NCBI GenBank assembly: GCA_030431255.1
Contig: JAUIJL010000007.1
Coordinates: 124,001-188,000 of the forward strand
Direction: 5' to 3'
Source: Thermoanaerobaculia bacterium
GTDB taxonomy: Bacteria > Acidobacteriota > Thermoanaerobaculia > Multivoradales > J023
Length of the DNA stretch: 64,000 nucleotides
Shown here in pieces: positions 53,566-60,733 of the stretch (its first letter is position 1; each line of letters opens with the position of its first letter). The notes beneath the pieces are model-generated. The model was not told the DNA's origin. It was given only the letters and a program-made list of their open reading frames with translations, and made no database searches. A program made the translations under genes and the position numbers.

Positions 53566-54765
53566 TTATTCGCCCTGCCAAACAAATGCCGAAGTTCCCG
53601 GGAATAGGTCCCTCAAAATCGTCTGTGGAGCCCTCAACCTATAGGGCGGATGGGTCATCACCCAAAGCCACACGTCCCAAAACCCTGTATTTTTGATCAC
53701 CTCTGTCAGTCGTCGCCAGACCGCCGCGGTCAGGTCCGAGTCGCCGAGCTCCAGGGTTTCGTGATACAGCTCTAGAGTCCGCCAAGCGACGAAATAAGCT
53801 TCGGTCCGAAGCTGTAGGCGGCGGTCGACGGTGTGGCTGGATTCCCTTTGCTTCACAATCTTGTTGAAACCGACGAGGTCGGCGGTTTCCTTGGCGGCAG
53901 ACTTAAGCTCCGAAACGGGGTTGGGCAAGCTGATCAAGGCAAAATAGCGATTTTTCGCATACCTCTGAGCATCCTCAGGAGGGGGAAGATAATAAACGTT
54001 GCGGTCGATCTTCAGCACACCTCGTCGCCATCTGTCGTAGGCTTGGTGGAGGTCCATCTGATCAAGGACCACGTCGTCCACCGGTTCCAGCCTTCCCCCT
54101 CTAAAATCAAGACGCACGAATTGGAGACGGAAAGGCAAAGGGGCCCTGAGCCTGAGTTGAGCCCATTGCATATGGGGCCAAAGCCACAAAGAGGTCCCAG
54201 GCTCACGATCTGCGATCAGCGCTTCCGCGTCCTCGGTGCTGAGACGTCCCAACTCCTCAAGATTCAAGACTTGATTCGGTCTGTTGCTCTTAGTGGAATT
54301 GCAGCTTGGGCAAGCCAACAGAAAGTTGCTCCATTCGAACATTTTCTCAGGAAACATGCTCTTAGGAAGCACGTGCTCAATGTGCAAGACCGATCTCATC
54401 GGAATTCCACAATAGGAGCAATATTGCCCCAGAAGCGCAATCAAGTCGGCTCGCGCATTCCCCCATCCCACCGTCTGATTCGAGATTTTTTTCCTGATGT
54501 TCCGGAATGCTTTGGTTTTCGTCTTATCTTCCCAGACTGGAGCACCACTGTGGAACTTGCCCTCCTCATCCAACCAGTCCTCGATCAGCTCCGACAACCT
54601 AGTTTTGGCATCATCCACGGTGAGGCTGCTGATCTGTTGTTTAGATCGCTTCCCTTTGGGGGCTTTGGAGCCGGTATCTTTATAACGGATGGTTTTCTGC
54701 TCGAGCTCCTCGATGGCATCGGTGTAGCCCTTCGGGGCTTCCGTCGTGAGATCTATGGGTCGCAT
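53566..54765 (-). CDS. HNH endonuclease-like protein 2
   Basis: 399 residues. A 110-residue N-terminal extension with basic and charged sequence precedes the HNH domain: CSYC (116/119), IEH (130-131), the Asn in EWSNFLLACPSCNSTKS, and the second CxxC. The C-terminal 110 residues share DRRLQLRTEAY and GFWDVWLWVMTHP with protein 1, so they are diverged paralogues. GGAAGG upstream supports the ATG at 54765; an ATG at 54789 would add eight residues. It is the first gene of the operon; nothing in it marks a target specificity. Confidence 0.88.
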   Translation of the reverse strand: MRPIDLTTEAPKGYTDAIEELEQKTIRYKDTGSKAPKGKRSKQQISSLTVDDAKTRLSELIEDWLDEEGKFHSGAPVWEDKTKTKAFRNIRKKISNQTVGWGNARADLIALLGQYCSYCGIPMRSVLHIEHVLPKSMFPEKMFEWSNFLLACPSCNSTKSNRPNQVLNLEELGRLSTEDAEALIADREPGTSLWLWPHMQWAQLRLRAPLPFRLQFVRLDFRGGRLEPVDDVVLDQMDLHQAYDRWRRGVLKIDRNVYYLPPPEDAQRYAKNRYFALISLPNPVSELKSAAKETADLVGFNKIVKQRESSHTVDRRLQLRTEAYFVAWRTLELYHETLELGDSDLTAAVWRRLTEVIKNTGFWDVWLWVMTHPPYRLRAPQTILRDLFPGTSAFVWQGE

Positions 54766-55004
54766 TTCGATTTCCTTCCCTGTCCCCAACCCGATTGAGC
54801 AGCACTCTAATCCTCGCTCGGCAATCTTCGCTCGGCACTGGACTGTTCGCCTGTGATTTTCGTTCTCAAGGTTTCAGCAAGAGTATCCTGATCTCGGTGA
54901 AAAATACCGGAAAAAATGACAAGGCTTCTTTCACTGAAGCGAAAGTGCCTTTTGGGCTGTTGATCATGGTGAGTTGGAGCTGACGCCAAGCACGAGTAGA
55001 GGCT

Positions 55005-55898
55005 CTACCCCAACAACCAGTCGCTGCTCTCCCGCCAAAGGTTGTCGCGGAAGCGGCTGCGGAAGAATCCGAAATGGCCGATGGGGCTGCCCACTCGCTT
55101 CGGATCGATGACCTGGAGCTCGGAATTGGCGTTGGGGTAAAGGCTCGCCATGTGGGCGACGGCCTTTTGGGGGCCGAGGACGTGGTCGTCGGCCAGGGCA
55201 TTCCACATCACTCGGGCCCGCAGCCGATCGAAACATGGGCGGTAGGGCTCTCCCCGGTCGTCGACGATGTAGTGGTCGCTGCCACACCATCGCATCCATT
55301 CGCCTCCGATGCCGGCCGGCAGGTCTCCCATGCCGAGAACGCGACCGGGAAAATAGCCGAAGGCTGCGATCAGAGCCGGAGACATCCAAGACAGCCCTTT
55401 ATGTAGATATCTCCTCGGCGCCGGCCACAGCCGCCAGGTGCCCCATTGGGACGCGACCGCCCAAACCGACTCCAGGCGATCCGCGTTGGGCATCAGACCC
55501 AGGATTTGTCCACCCACCGAGTGCGCCACCGCGCAATGACGTAGATCTGGAAAGCGCTCCGACAAGAATTGGGTGACGCCGACCAAATCGAGCTGCCCCC
55601 AATCCCGCATCCGACCCTCAAACTCCCGCAGAGCTCCCGGCAACGAGCCGCCCGTGCCTCGGTAGTCGAGGGTCAGCACCACGAATCCTTGGCCGGCTAA
55701 ATAGCGCGCGTATTTGACGTAAATCCCCCGTTGCACCGCGGTGGCGGGGTGAATTTGCACCATCGAGCCATTGGAAGAGTCCGGCTCAAAGAGGGTGGCC
55801 GCTAAAGGGAATCCGTCGGCTGCCGGGACCAGCAGGTCTTGCCCATGGATCTCTGACTCGGGTTGGATATCTGCTCCGAGAACCGCTTGTTCGGACAC
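55005..55898 (-). CDS. Alpha/beta hydrolase
   Basis: 297 residues of alpha/beta hydrolase fold. The oxyanion region VQIHPAT, the nucleophile elbow VAHSVGGQ (Ser), the acid in a loop near ARVMWNALADDHVLGP, and the His in PIGHFGFF are as expected for a serine esterase or peptidase. The start is a GTG at 55898 chosen for GAGGAG nine bases upstream. The TLDYRGTGGS pattern is common in esterase families. The substrate is unknown. Confidence 0.87.
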   Translation of the reverse strand: MSEQAVLGADIQPESEIHGQDLLVPAADGFPLAATLFEPDSSNGSMVQIHPATAVQRGIYVKYARYLAGQGFVVLTLDYRGTGGSLPGALREFEGRMRDWGQLDLVGVTQFLSERFPDLRHCAVAHSVGGQILGLMPNADRLESVWAVASQWGTWRLWPAPRRYLHKGLSWMSPALIAAFGYFPGRVLGMGDLPAGIGGEWMRWCGSDHYIVDDRGEPYRPCFDRLRARVMWNALADDHVLGPQKAVAHMASLYPNANSELQVIDPKRVGSPIGHFGFFRSRFRDNLWRESSDWLLG

Positions 55899-55994
55899 GC
55901 GAATAGCTCCTCAACATCATGATCTACGGGAATCCGATCACCGAAAGCCCCAGACATTCAATGCCTGGACCATTGTACGGATAGACTTGTCGTT

Positions 55995-57338
55995 ATGGAC
56001 GACCGGCCGACTTCCGATTCGCAGCCCCCTCGAGACCAAGCTCTCCGGGACAAAGATCACTTCCTGGCGCTTCTCGGCCACGAGATGCGCAATCCTCTGG
56101 GCGCCCTGCGCAATGCCCTTGAGCTGATTGAGCGGCATCCGGACGGCGATATCCGACGTCGACAGCTGAAAATCGCCCGTCAGCAGGTCGAGGACATGAG
56201 CCGTTTGGCCGAGGACCTGCTCGATGCCTCCCGTCTCGACTCCGGCAAGCTCCAGCTCAAACCAGAAGCCCTCGACTTGCGGCTTGAAGCGTATCGGCTG
56301 GTGGAGATGTGGCGTCCCGAGCTGGCGGCCGCGGGTCTCGACCTCGTGCTTGAGGGCCCTAAAGCCCCGGAAGTCTTGGAGACCGTCACCCAGCAGCCGG
56401 TGGCCGTGGAGGTCGATCGCACCCGATTGCGGCAAATGGTCAGCAATCTGTTGTCGAACGCGCGCAAATTTACCGAAAAGGGCGGACGCATTACCGTTCG
56501 CCTGAGCACGGAAGACGGTCGGGCGATTCTGAGCGTGCGGGATACGGGCTGCGGCATGGAGCCGTCGGAAATCGACCGCCTCTTCGACGCGTTTGAGCAG
56601 GGCGATAAAGCCCGTGAGCTGATGACCGGGGGCTTGGGGCTGGGCTTGCCGATCGTCAGAGGGCTGGCCAGGGCCCATGGCGGTGATCTCACCGCTTCGA
56701 GCAAGGGTCCCGGGCACGGCTCCTGCTTCTCTCTCAGTCTGCCGCTGACCGATCAATCCGTGCCCTGGGCCACAGAGACCGGCGCCATGTATGTGGCCGC
56801 CCTGGGTAGCCCGCCATCATCGAAACCGCCCCGTCCACGGATTCAACCCCTCCACTCCGGGGCCACCATCGACCCGTTCCGGGGCGGCGCCGAGACGGCT
56901 GAGCTCACCGGGTCGCCAACGGGCTCACCGATGGGCCCGTCACCGGGGATCGAGGCAGCTTCCGACGCCGACCTTCAACACACCGACGCCCGACGTCACA
57001 TCATGCTGATCGACGATCACCAGGCCTCGGTGGAGAGCCTGGCCGAGCTGCTGCGGCTCGAAGGGTTCGAGGTGGTGGTCTTTTACGACAGCCGCAAAGC
57101 ACTCGACCATCTGTCCACGGCAAGGCCCCACGTCGTGGTCTGCGATCTCGGCCTACCGATCGTCGACGGCTTCGAAGTGGCCAGGACCCTCCGCCGGATC
57201 ACCGACGACGATTTGCTCTTGATCGCCCTAAGCGGTTATGTGGACGCCAACACCCGCTCCGAAGCCCGGGATGCCGGCTTCGACCACCATCTCGCCAAAC
57301 CGGTACAGCTCGATCACTTGCTCAGGCTCTTGAGCTGA
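55995..57338 (+). CDS. Hybrid histidine kinase without sensor domain
   Basis: 447 residues. The dimerisation/phospho-acceptor box FLALLGHEMRNPLGAL starts within 20 residues of the N-terminus, so there is no input domain. The ATPase domain has NLLSNARKFTEKGG (N box), DTGCGMEP (G1), FEQGDKARELMTGGLGLGLPIV (F and G2 boxes). After a Pro/Ser-rich linker, a receiver domain has IDDHQ, VVCDLGLPIVDGFE with the Asp, and HLAKPVQ. A partner sensor or redox/phosphatase input must exist elsewhere. It is divergent from the hydrolase gene. Confidence 0.94.
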   Translation: MDDRPTSDSQPPRDQALRDKDHFLALLGHEMRNPLGALRNALELIERHPDGDIRRRQLKIARQQVEDMSRLAEDLLDASRLDSGKLQLKPEALDLRLEAYRLVEMWRPELAAAGLDLVLEGPKAPEVLETVTQQPVAVEVDRTRLRQMVSNLLSNARKFTEKGGRITVRLSTEDGRAILSVRDTGCGMEPSEIDRLFDAFEQGDKARELMTGGLGLGLPIVRGLARAHGGDLTASSKGPGHGSCFSLSLPLTDQSVPWATETGAMYVAALGSPPSSKPPRPRIQPLHSGATIDPFRGGAETAELTGSPTGSPMGPSPGIEAASDADLQHTDARRHIMLIDDHQASVESLAELLRLEGFEVVVFYDSRKALDHLSTARPHVVVCDLGLPIVDGFEVARTLRRITDDDLLLIALSGYVDANTRSEARDAGFDHHLAKPVQLDHLLRLLS

Positions 57339-57499
57339 GCCGTGCGAGCGCCGTCGATTGAAAGAAAGGGCTCTAGGGTCGACCTAGACGTGTAAATCTT
57401 ACAAAATTGATCGGCCCCGGAATCCCGTCGCTTTTAGAGGCGACTCTTAAAAGCTGAAAACAATAGGCTTATAGATTTCCTTCCGCCTTCTGCACCGGC

Positions 57500-57515
57500 C
57501 GGCACAGGCCGTGCA
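57500..57515 (+). promoter_or_regulatory. Possible sigma-54 promoter before the beta-helix gene
   Basis: CGGCACAGGCCGTGCAA has GG and GC ten bases apart (57501-57502 and 57513-57514) and the GGCAC part of the consensus, but the second element is GTGC instead of TTGC. It lies about 70 bases before the ATG at 57585. Weaker than the site before the lanthipeptide cluster. Confidence 0.33.
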
Positions 57516-57584
57516 ACTTATCTTTGCTGTCACCGCAAAACTCCAGTGACGAGCAGTGACGAGCTAAGCAACCCAGGAGGCATC

Positions 57585-58826
57585 ATGAAATTTGCAACTA
57601 CCCTCAAGTCTTTTTCCATAGAAACCACGACCCTGAAAGCTGTGGCCGTAAAAGCCGCGGTCACCTCGATCGCACTGATGACGCTGGCGGCCGCTCCGAG
57701 CGCGGCGCAAGCGAGATCCTTCGCGCCGGAAGGCTTCAAAAGCACTATCGTGGTGAGCCCGGTCGGCGACGCCGCCGCTAACGGCAACGCGCTTTACGGC
57801 GCCGTGGAGCAGGCCAAACCCAACTCGGACCAGCCCTTGCAGATCTGGATTGAGCCCGGCGTGTATGACCTGGGCGATAAATCCCTGACGCTCAAGCCGT
57901 ATCTATCGATCCAAGGATCGGGCATCGGTGCTTCCGTCATCCAAGGTAGCGCGCAAGACATCAACACTTTCGATTTGACCCGCGGTCTGGTGGTCGGATC
58001 CGACCACAGCAGCCTGAGGGGCGTGACCCTTCGTTGCTTGCCGGACGAGGCCTTGGGACAAGGCGCCTGCATCCACATCGTGAATAGTGGGGCCTCCCCC
58101 GACCTCGCCGAGCTGAGCATCGAGTCCGACGGATACGGCAGCCATTGGGGCATCCGCAACACCTTCTCTTCTCCCAACGTGGAGAACATCAAGATCTCCA
58201 TGCACGGTAGCCTGAACAACTACGGCATCGTGAGCTCCTTGTCCTCGTATCCGACCATCCGTCGCGCCGAGGTGACCGCTGCCGATGGCCAAATGCACAA
58301 CTCCGGCATCTTCAACCGTGACGGTGGCCTGCCCACGGTGATCGACGACACGGAAATCTTCGCGGCCGGTGGCCAAGAAGCCTTTGGTATCTACAACTAC
58401 AACGCCAGTGGTAACGGTGGCACCCTCGAGGTGGTCGACAGCTTGATCGTCGCCCGCAACGCCCAAGACAATGGCGCCGTGCGTGACGGATCGATCCGAT
58501 TGCATGCCGAGAGCAGCAACTTTGAAGCCGGAACCCCGGGCTCCGCGATTTTCCTGAGCCAAGCCGGTGAGATGGACATCCGCGACTCCGAGCTGACCGG
58601 TTCCGACATCCTGGCCTTTGCTAGCGACGTGCGCTTGGGATCGGTTCGCCTCTCCGGCGAAGGTACGGTGGAAGCCGCCCAGACCTTGTCTTGCGCCGCC
58701 ATCTTCACCCTCAGCCCGACCGCTCAATTCTTCGAGAACACCTGCCCGACCGGTGGCCAGGGTGTGACCGCCTCGACCACCCGCGTGAAGCTCCGTCCGC
58801 ACCCCTGGAGCGAGCAAGCCCACTAA
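57585..58826 (+). CDS. Secreted right-handed beta-helix protein
   Basis: 413 residues with an N-terminal signal of about 45 residues (VAVKAAVTSIALMTLAAAPSAAQA) and then repeats of short strands typical of DUF1565/parallel beta-helix proteins: IWIEPGVYDLGDKSLTL, LSIQGSGIGASVIQG, the stacked TFDLTRGLVVGSDHSSLRGVTL-like turns. AGGAGG lies five bases before the ATG at 57585. Such proteins bind or cut polysaccharides or act at the surface; catalytic residues are not seen. A strong terminator follows. Confidence 0.88.
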   Translation: MKFATTLKSFSIETTTLKAVAVKAAVTSIALMTLAAAPSAAQARSFAPEGFKSTIVVSPVGDAAANGNALYGAVEQAKPNSDQPLQIWIEPGVYDLGDKSLTLKPYLSIQGSGIGASVIQGSAQDINTFDLTRGLVVGSDHSSLRGVTLRCLPDEALGQGACIHIVNSGASPDLAELSIESDGYGSHWGIRNTFSSPNVENIKISMHGSLNNYGIVSSLSSYPTIRRAEVTAADGQMHNSGIFNRDGGLPTVIDDTEIFAAGGQEAFGIYNYNASGNGGTLEVVDSLIVARNAQDNGAVRDGSIRLHAESSNFEAGTPGSAIFLSQAGEMDIRDSELTGSDILAFASDVRLGSVRLSGEGTVEAAQTLSCAAIFTLSPTAQFFENTCPTGGQGVTASTTRVKLRPHPWSEQAH

Positions 58827-58855
58827 TTCGGACTCTATAAACCTCCGCCTCCGAC

Positions 58856-58889
58856 ACCGTGCCCTCACCGGGCACGGTCTTTTTTTTTT
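58856..58889 (+). terminator. Rho-independent terminator after the beta-helix gene
   Basis: ACCGTGCCC at 58856-58864 and GGGCACGGT at 58870-58878 form a 9-bp stem with loop TCACC, followed by a run of ten T. Confidence 0.93.
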
Positions 58890-59006
58890 GCTTTCGCCCA
58901 ATGTCTGGGCACAAAGGCGGCAGGCAATCCGGTGTAATGGCGATGGAATGTGCTAGAAAAACAGCTGCAAGCCACCTCCCCCTGAGCCCGTCAACTTGGA
59001 GCGACC

Positions 59007-60536
59007 ATGGATCCTCGCCTAGCGCATCTCTTCCAAGCCCTGAAAAGCGGCGAGCCACTCGCCACCACCTCGATTGTCGTTCCCTCCTTGAGCTTCGATG
59101 CCGAGGAGCTGTCGAAGATCCCCGGTGTCGGCTATTACGAGGAACGGTTGCTTTTCATCCTCGCTCGCTTGCGAGATCCGAGGGCACGGGTCATCTTCGT
59201 CTCCAGCCAACCCATTCATCCGGATATCGTCGACTACTACCTCGACAACCTGGAAGGTGTCTCCGCCACCAGCGCCCGCAAGCGGCTGCAGCTTTTCTGC
59301 ACCTTCGACCGCACCACCCGGCCTCTCACCGAAAAGATCTTGGAACGGCCACGGTTGGTGAGTCGCATCCGCGAGGCCATCGACGCGCCGGAAAATGCCT
59401 ACCTCACCTGCTTCAACTCCACGCGTCTGGAAAAAACCTTGGCCGAGAAGCTGGGTGTTCCCTTGAACGGGGTCGAGCCGTCCCTGCTCTTTTTAGGCAC
59501 CAAATCCGGCTCACGAAAGGTCTTCGCCGAAGCGGGCGTGCCCTTTCCCAATGGTTTTGAGGATCTACGCTCTGAAGACGAGGTGATCGACGCCCTGGCT
59601 TCCCTCTGGCGCCCCGGCTTGGAACGGGCGGTGATCAAGCTCAACGACAGCTTCGCCGGAGCCGGTAACGCCCTTTTCAGCTACCCGCAGGATTTGCCCG
59701 AGGAGCCCACCGCCCGAAAACGTATCTTGGAGTCGGCGATTTCCGGCCTGAGGTTTACCGAGGCGGGGCAAAGCCACCGACAATTCTTTTCGAAGCTGGA
59801 GCAGATGGGCGGCATTGTGGAGGAAATGGTCCAGGGCCGGAAAGTGCTGTCGCCGAGCGTGCAGATGCGGGTCAACCCCACCGGCGAGCTGGAAGTGGTG
59901 TCCAGTCACGACCAAATCCTGGGCGGTGCCACGGGTCAGACCTACTCGGGATGTCGCTTTCCCGCGTCCGAGGCGTATCGAAGCGTGATCACTGAAGAGG
60001 CTCTCAAGGTGGGACGAATCTTGGCCCGCTACGGGGTCATCAGCCGATTCGCGGTGGATTTCGTGGTCAGCCAAGACGACCAAGGCCATTGGAAGCCATC
60101 GGCGATCGAGATCAATCTGCGGATGGGTGGCACCACCGTGCCTTTCCTGGCCCTGCAATTCCTCACCGGCGGCTTGCTCGACGCCGACAGCGGTCAATTT
60201 GTTTGCCTCAGCGGTCAACGCAAATTCTACCGAGCTACCGACGCGCTACATTCACCGGCGTATCACGGCTTGCTGCCCGAGGATCTAGTGGAAATTCTTG
60301 AAACCCAAGCCCTGCGATTCTCTCCGGCCACCCAAACCGGGGTGCTCTTCCACATGATGGGAGCCCTTTCGGAGCATGGCAAAGTCGGTGTGGTGTCGAT
60401 CGGCAACTCCCCCGAGCAGGCGGACGAGCTTTTTGAGCGCACGGTGGAGGTCCTCGACCAAGAAACCGAGCAAGTGTCGAGCGATTCCATCGAAGCTCCC
60501 GAGCTACCCAGACACACCACCCTTGCCATGGAATAG
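59007..60536 (+). CDS. PGM1-related ATP-grasp peptide ligase-like protein
   Basis: 509 residues. A pre-ATP-grasp domain (VVPSLSFDAEELSKIPGVGYYEERLLF and FVSSQPIHPDIVDYYL) is followed by an ATP-grasp fold with RAVIKLNDSFAGAGNALF (the Lys/Asp strand), EEMVQGRKV and the metal site IEINLRMGGTT. This is the PGM1 pattern, known for amino-acid to peptide ligation in pheganomycin synthesis. No nearby RiPP precursor or peptide gene is seen, so the acceptor is unknown. GGAGCGACC stands before the ATG. Confidence 0.88.
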   Translation: MDPRLAHLFQALKSGEPLATTSIVVPSLSFDAEELSKIPGVGYYEERLLFILARLRDPRARVIFVSSQPIHPDIVDYYLDNLEGVSATSARKRLQLFCTFDRTTRPLTEKILERPRLVSRIREAIDAPENAYLTCFNSTRLEKTLAEKLGVPLNGVEPSLLFLGTKSGSRKVFAEAGVPFPNGFEDLRSEDEVIDALASLWRPGLERAVIKLNDSFAGAGNALFSYPQDLPEEPTARKRILESAISGLRFTEAGQSHRQFFSKLEQMGGIVEEMVQGRKVLSPSVQMRVNPTGELEVVSSHDQILGGATGQTYSGCRFPASEAYRSVITEEALKVGRILARYGVISRFAVDFVVSQDDQGHWKPSAIEINLRMGGTTVPFLALQFLTGGLLDADSGQFVCLSGQRKFYRATDALHSPAYHGLLPEDLVEILETQALRFSPATQTGVLFHMMGALSEHGKVGVVSIGNSPEQADELFERTVEVLDQETEQVSSDSIEAPELPRHTTLAME

Positions 60537-60547
60537 CCCGGATCGCC

Positions 60548-60733
60548 GCTAGCCCGGAAATTTCACCAACTTCGTCGCGAGACGCCGGAGACGCCTGCAG
60601 GTACAAGGAAGAAGAAGCATTCTGCGACGCAGGCATACTTGCAGTATGTTGAGGAGCAGAATCGGCTTCTGACGCTGTAGATGCAGGTGGATACGGTGTC
60701 GCAGCAGAAGGCTGGTGAGATTTCCGGGCTAGC
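60548..60733. repeat. 186-bp inverted-repeat element (MITE- or REP-like)
   Basis: The ends are 22-base inverted repeats with two mismatches (60548-60569 and 60712-60733), starting GCTAGCCCGGAAAT. CCGGGCTAGCCCGG at 60724-60737 is a 14-bp perfect palindrome. The internal part has other repeat-like motifs such as CATACTTGCAGTATG (a 5-bp stem) and no protein frame. The right arm contains the stop codon of the CHAT gene, so the element is inserted against its 3' end. Confidence 0.7.

Noticed and set aside
55005-55898. Alpha/beta hydrolase as the lanthipeptide leader protease
   Set aside because: It is over 10 kb from the cluster, on the other strand, with no sign of a prolyl oligopeptidase propeller.
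57391-57403. TGTAAATCTTACA palindrome as an operator
   Set aside because: A single 5-bp half-site pair is too short to claim and has no second copy nearby.
58917-58932. GGGCACAAAGGCGGCA as a sigma-54 promoter before the ATP-grasp gene
   Set aside because: The GG and GC spacing fits, but the -12 element has lost both T of TTGC, so it is too weak.
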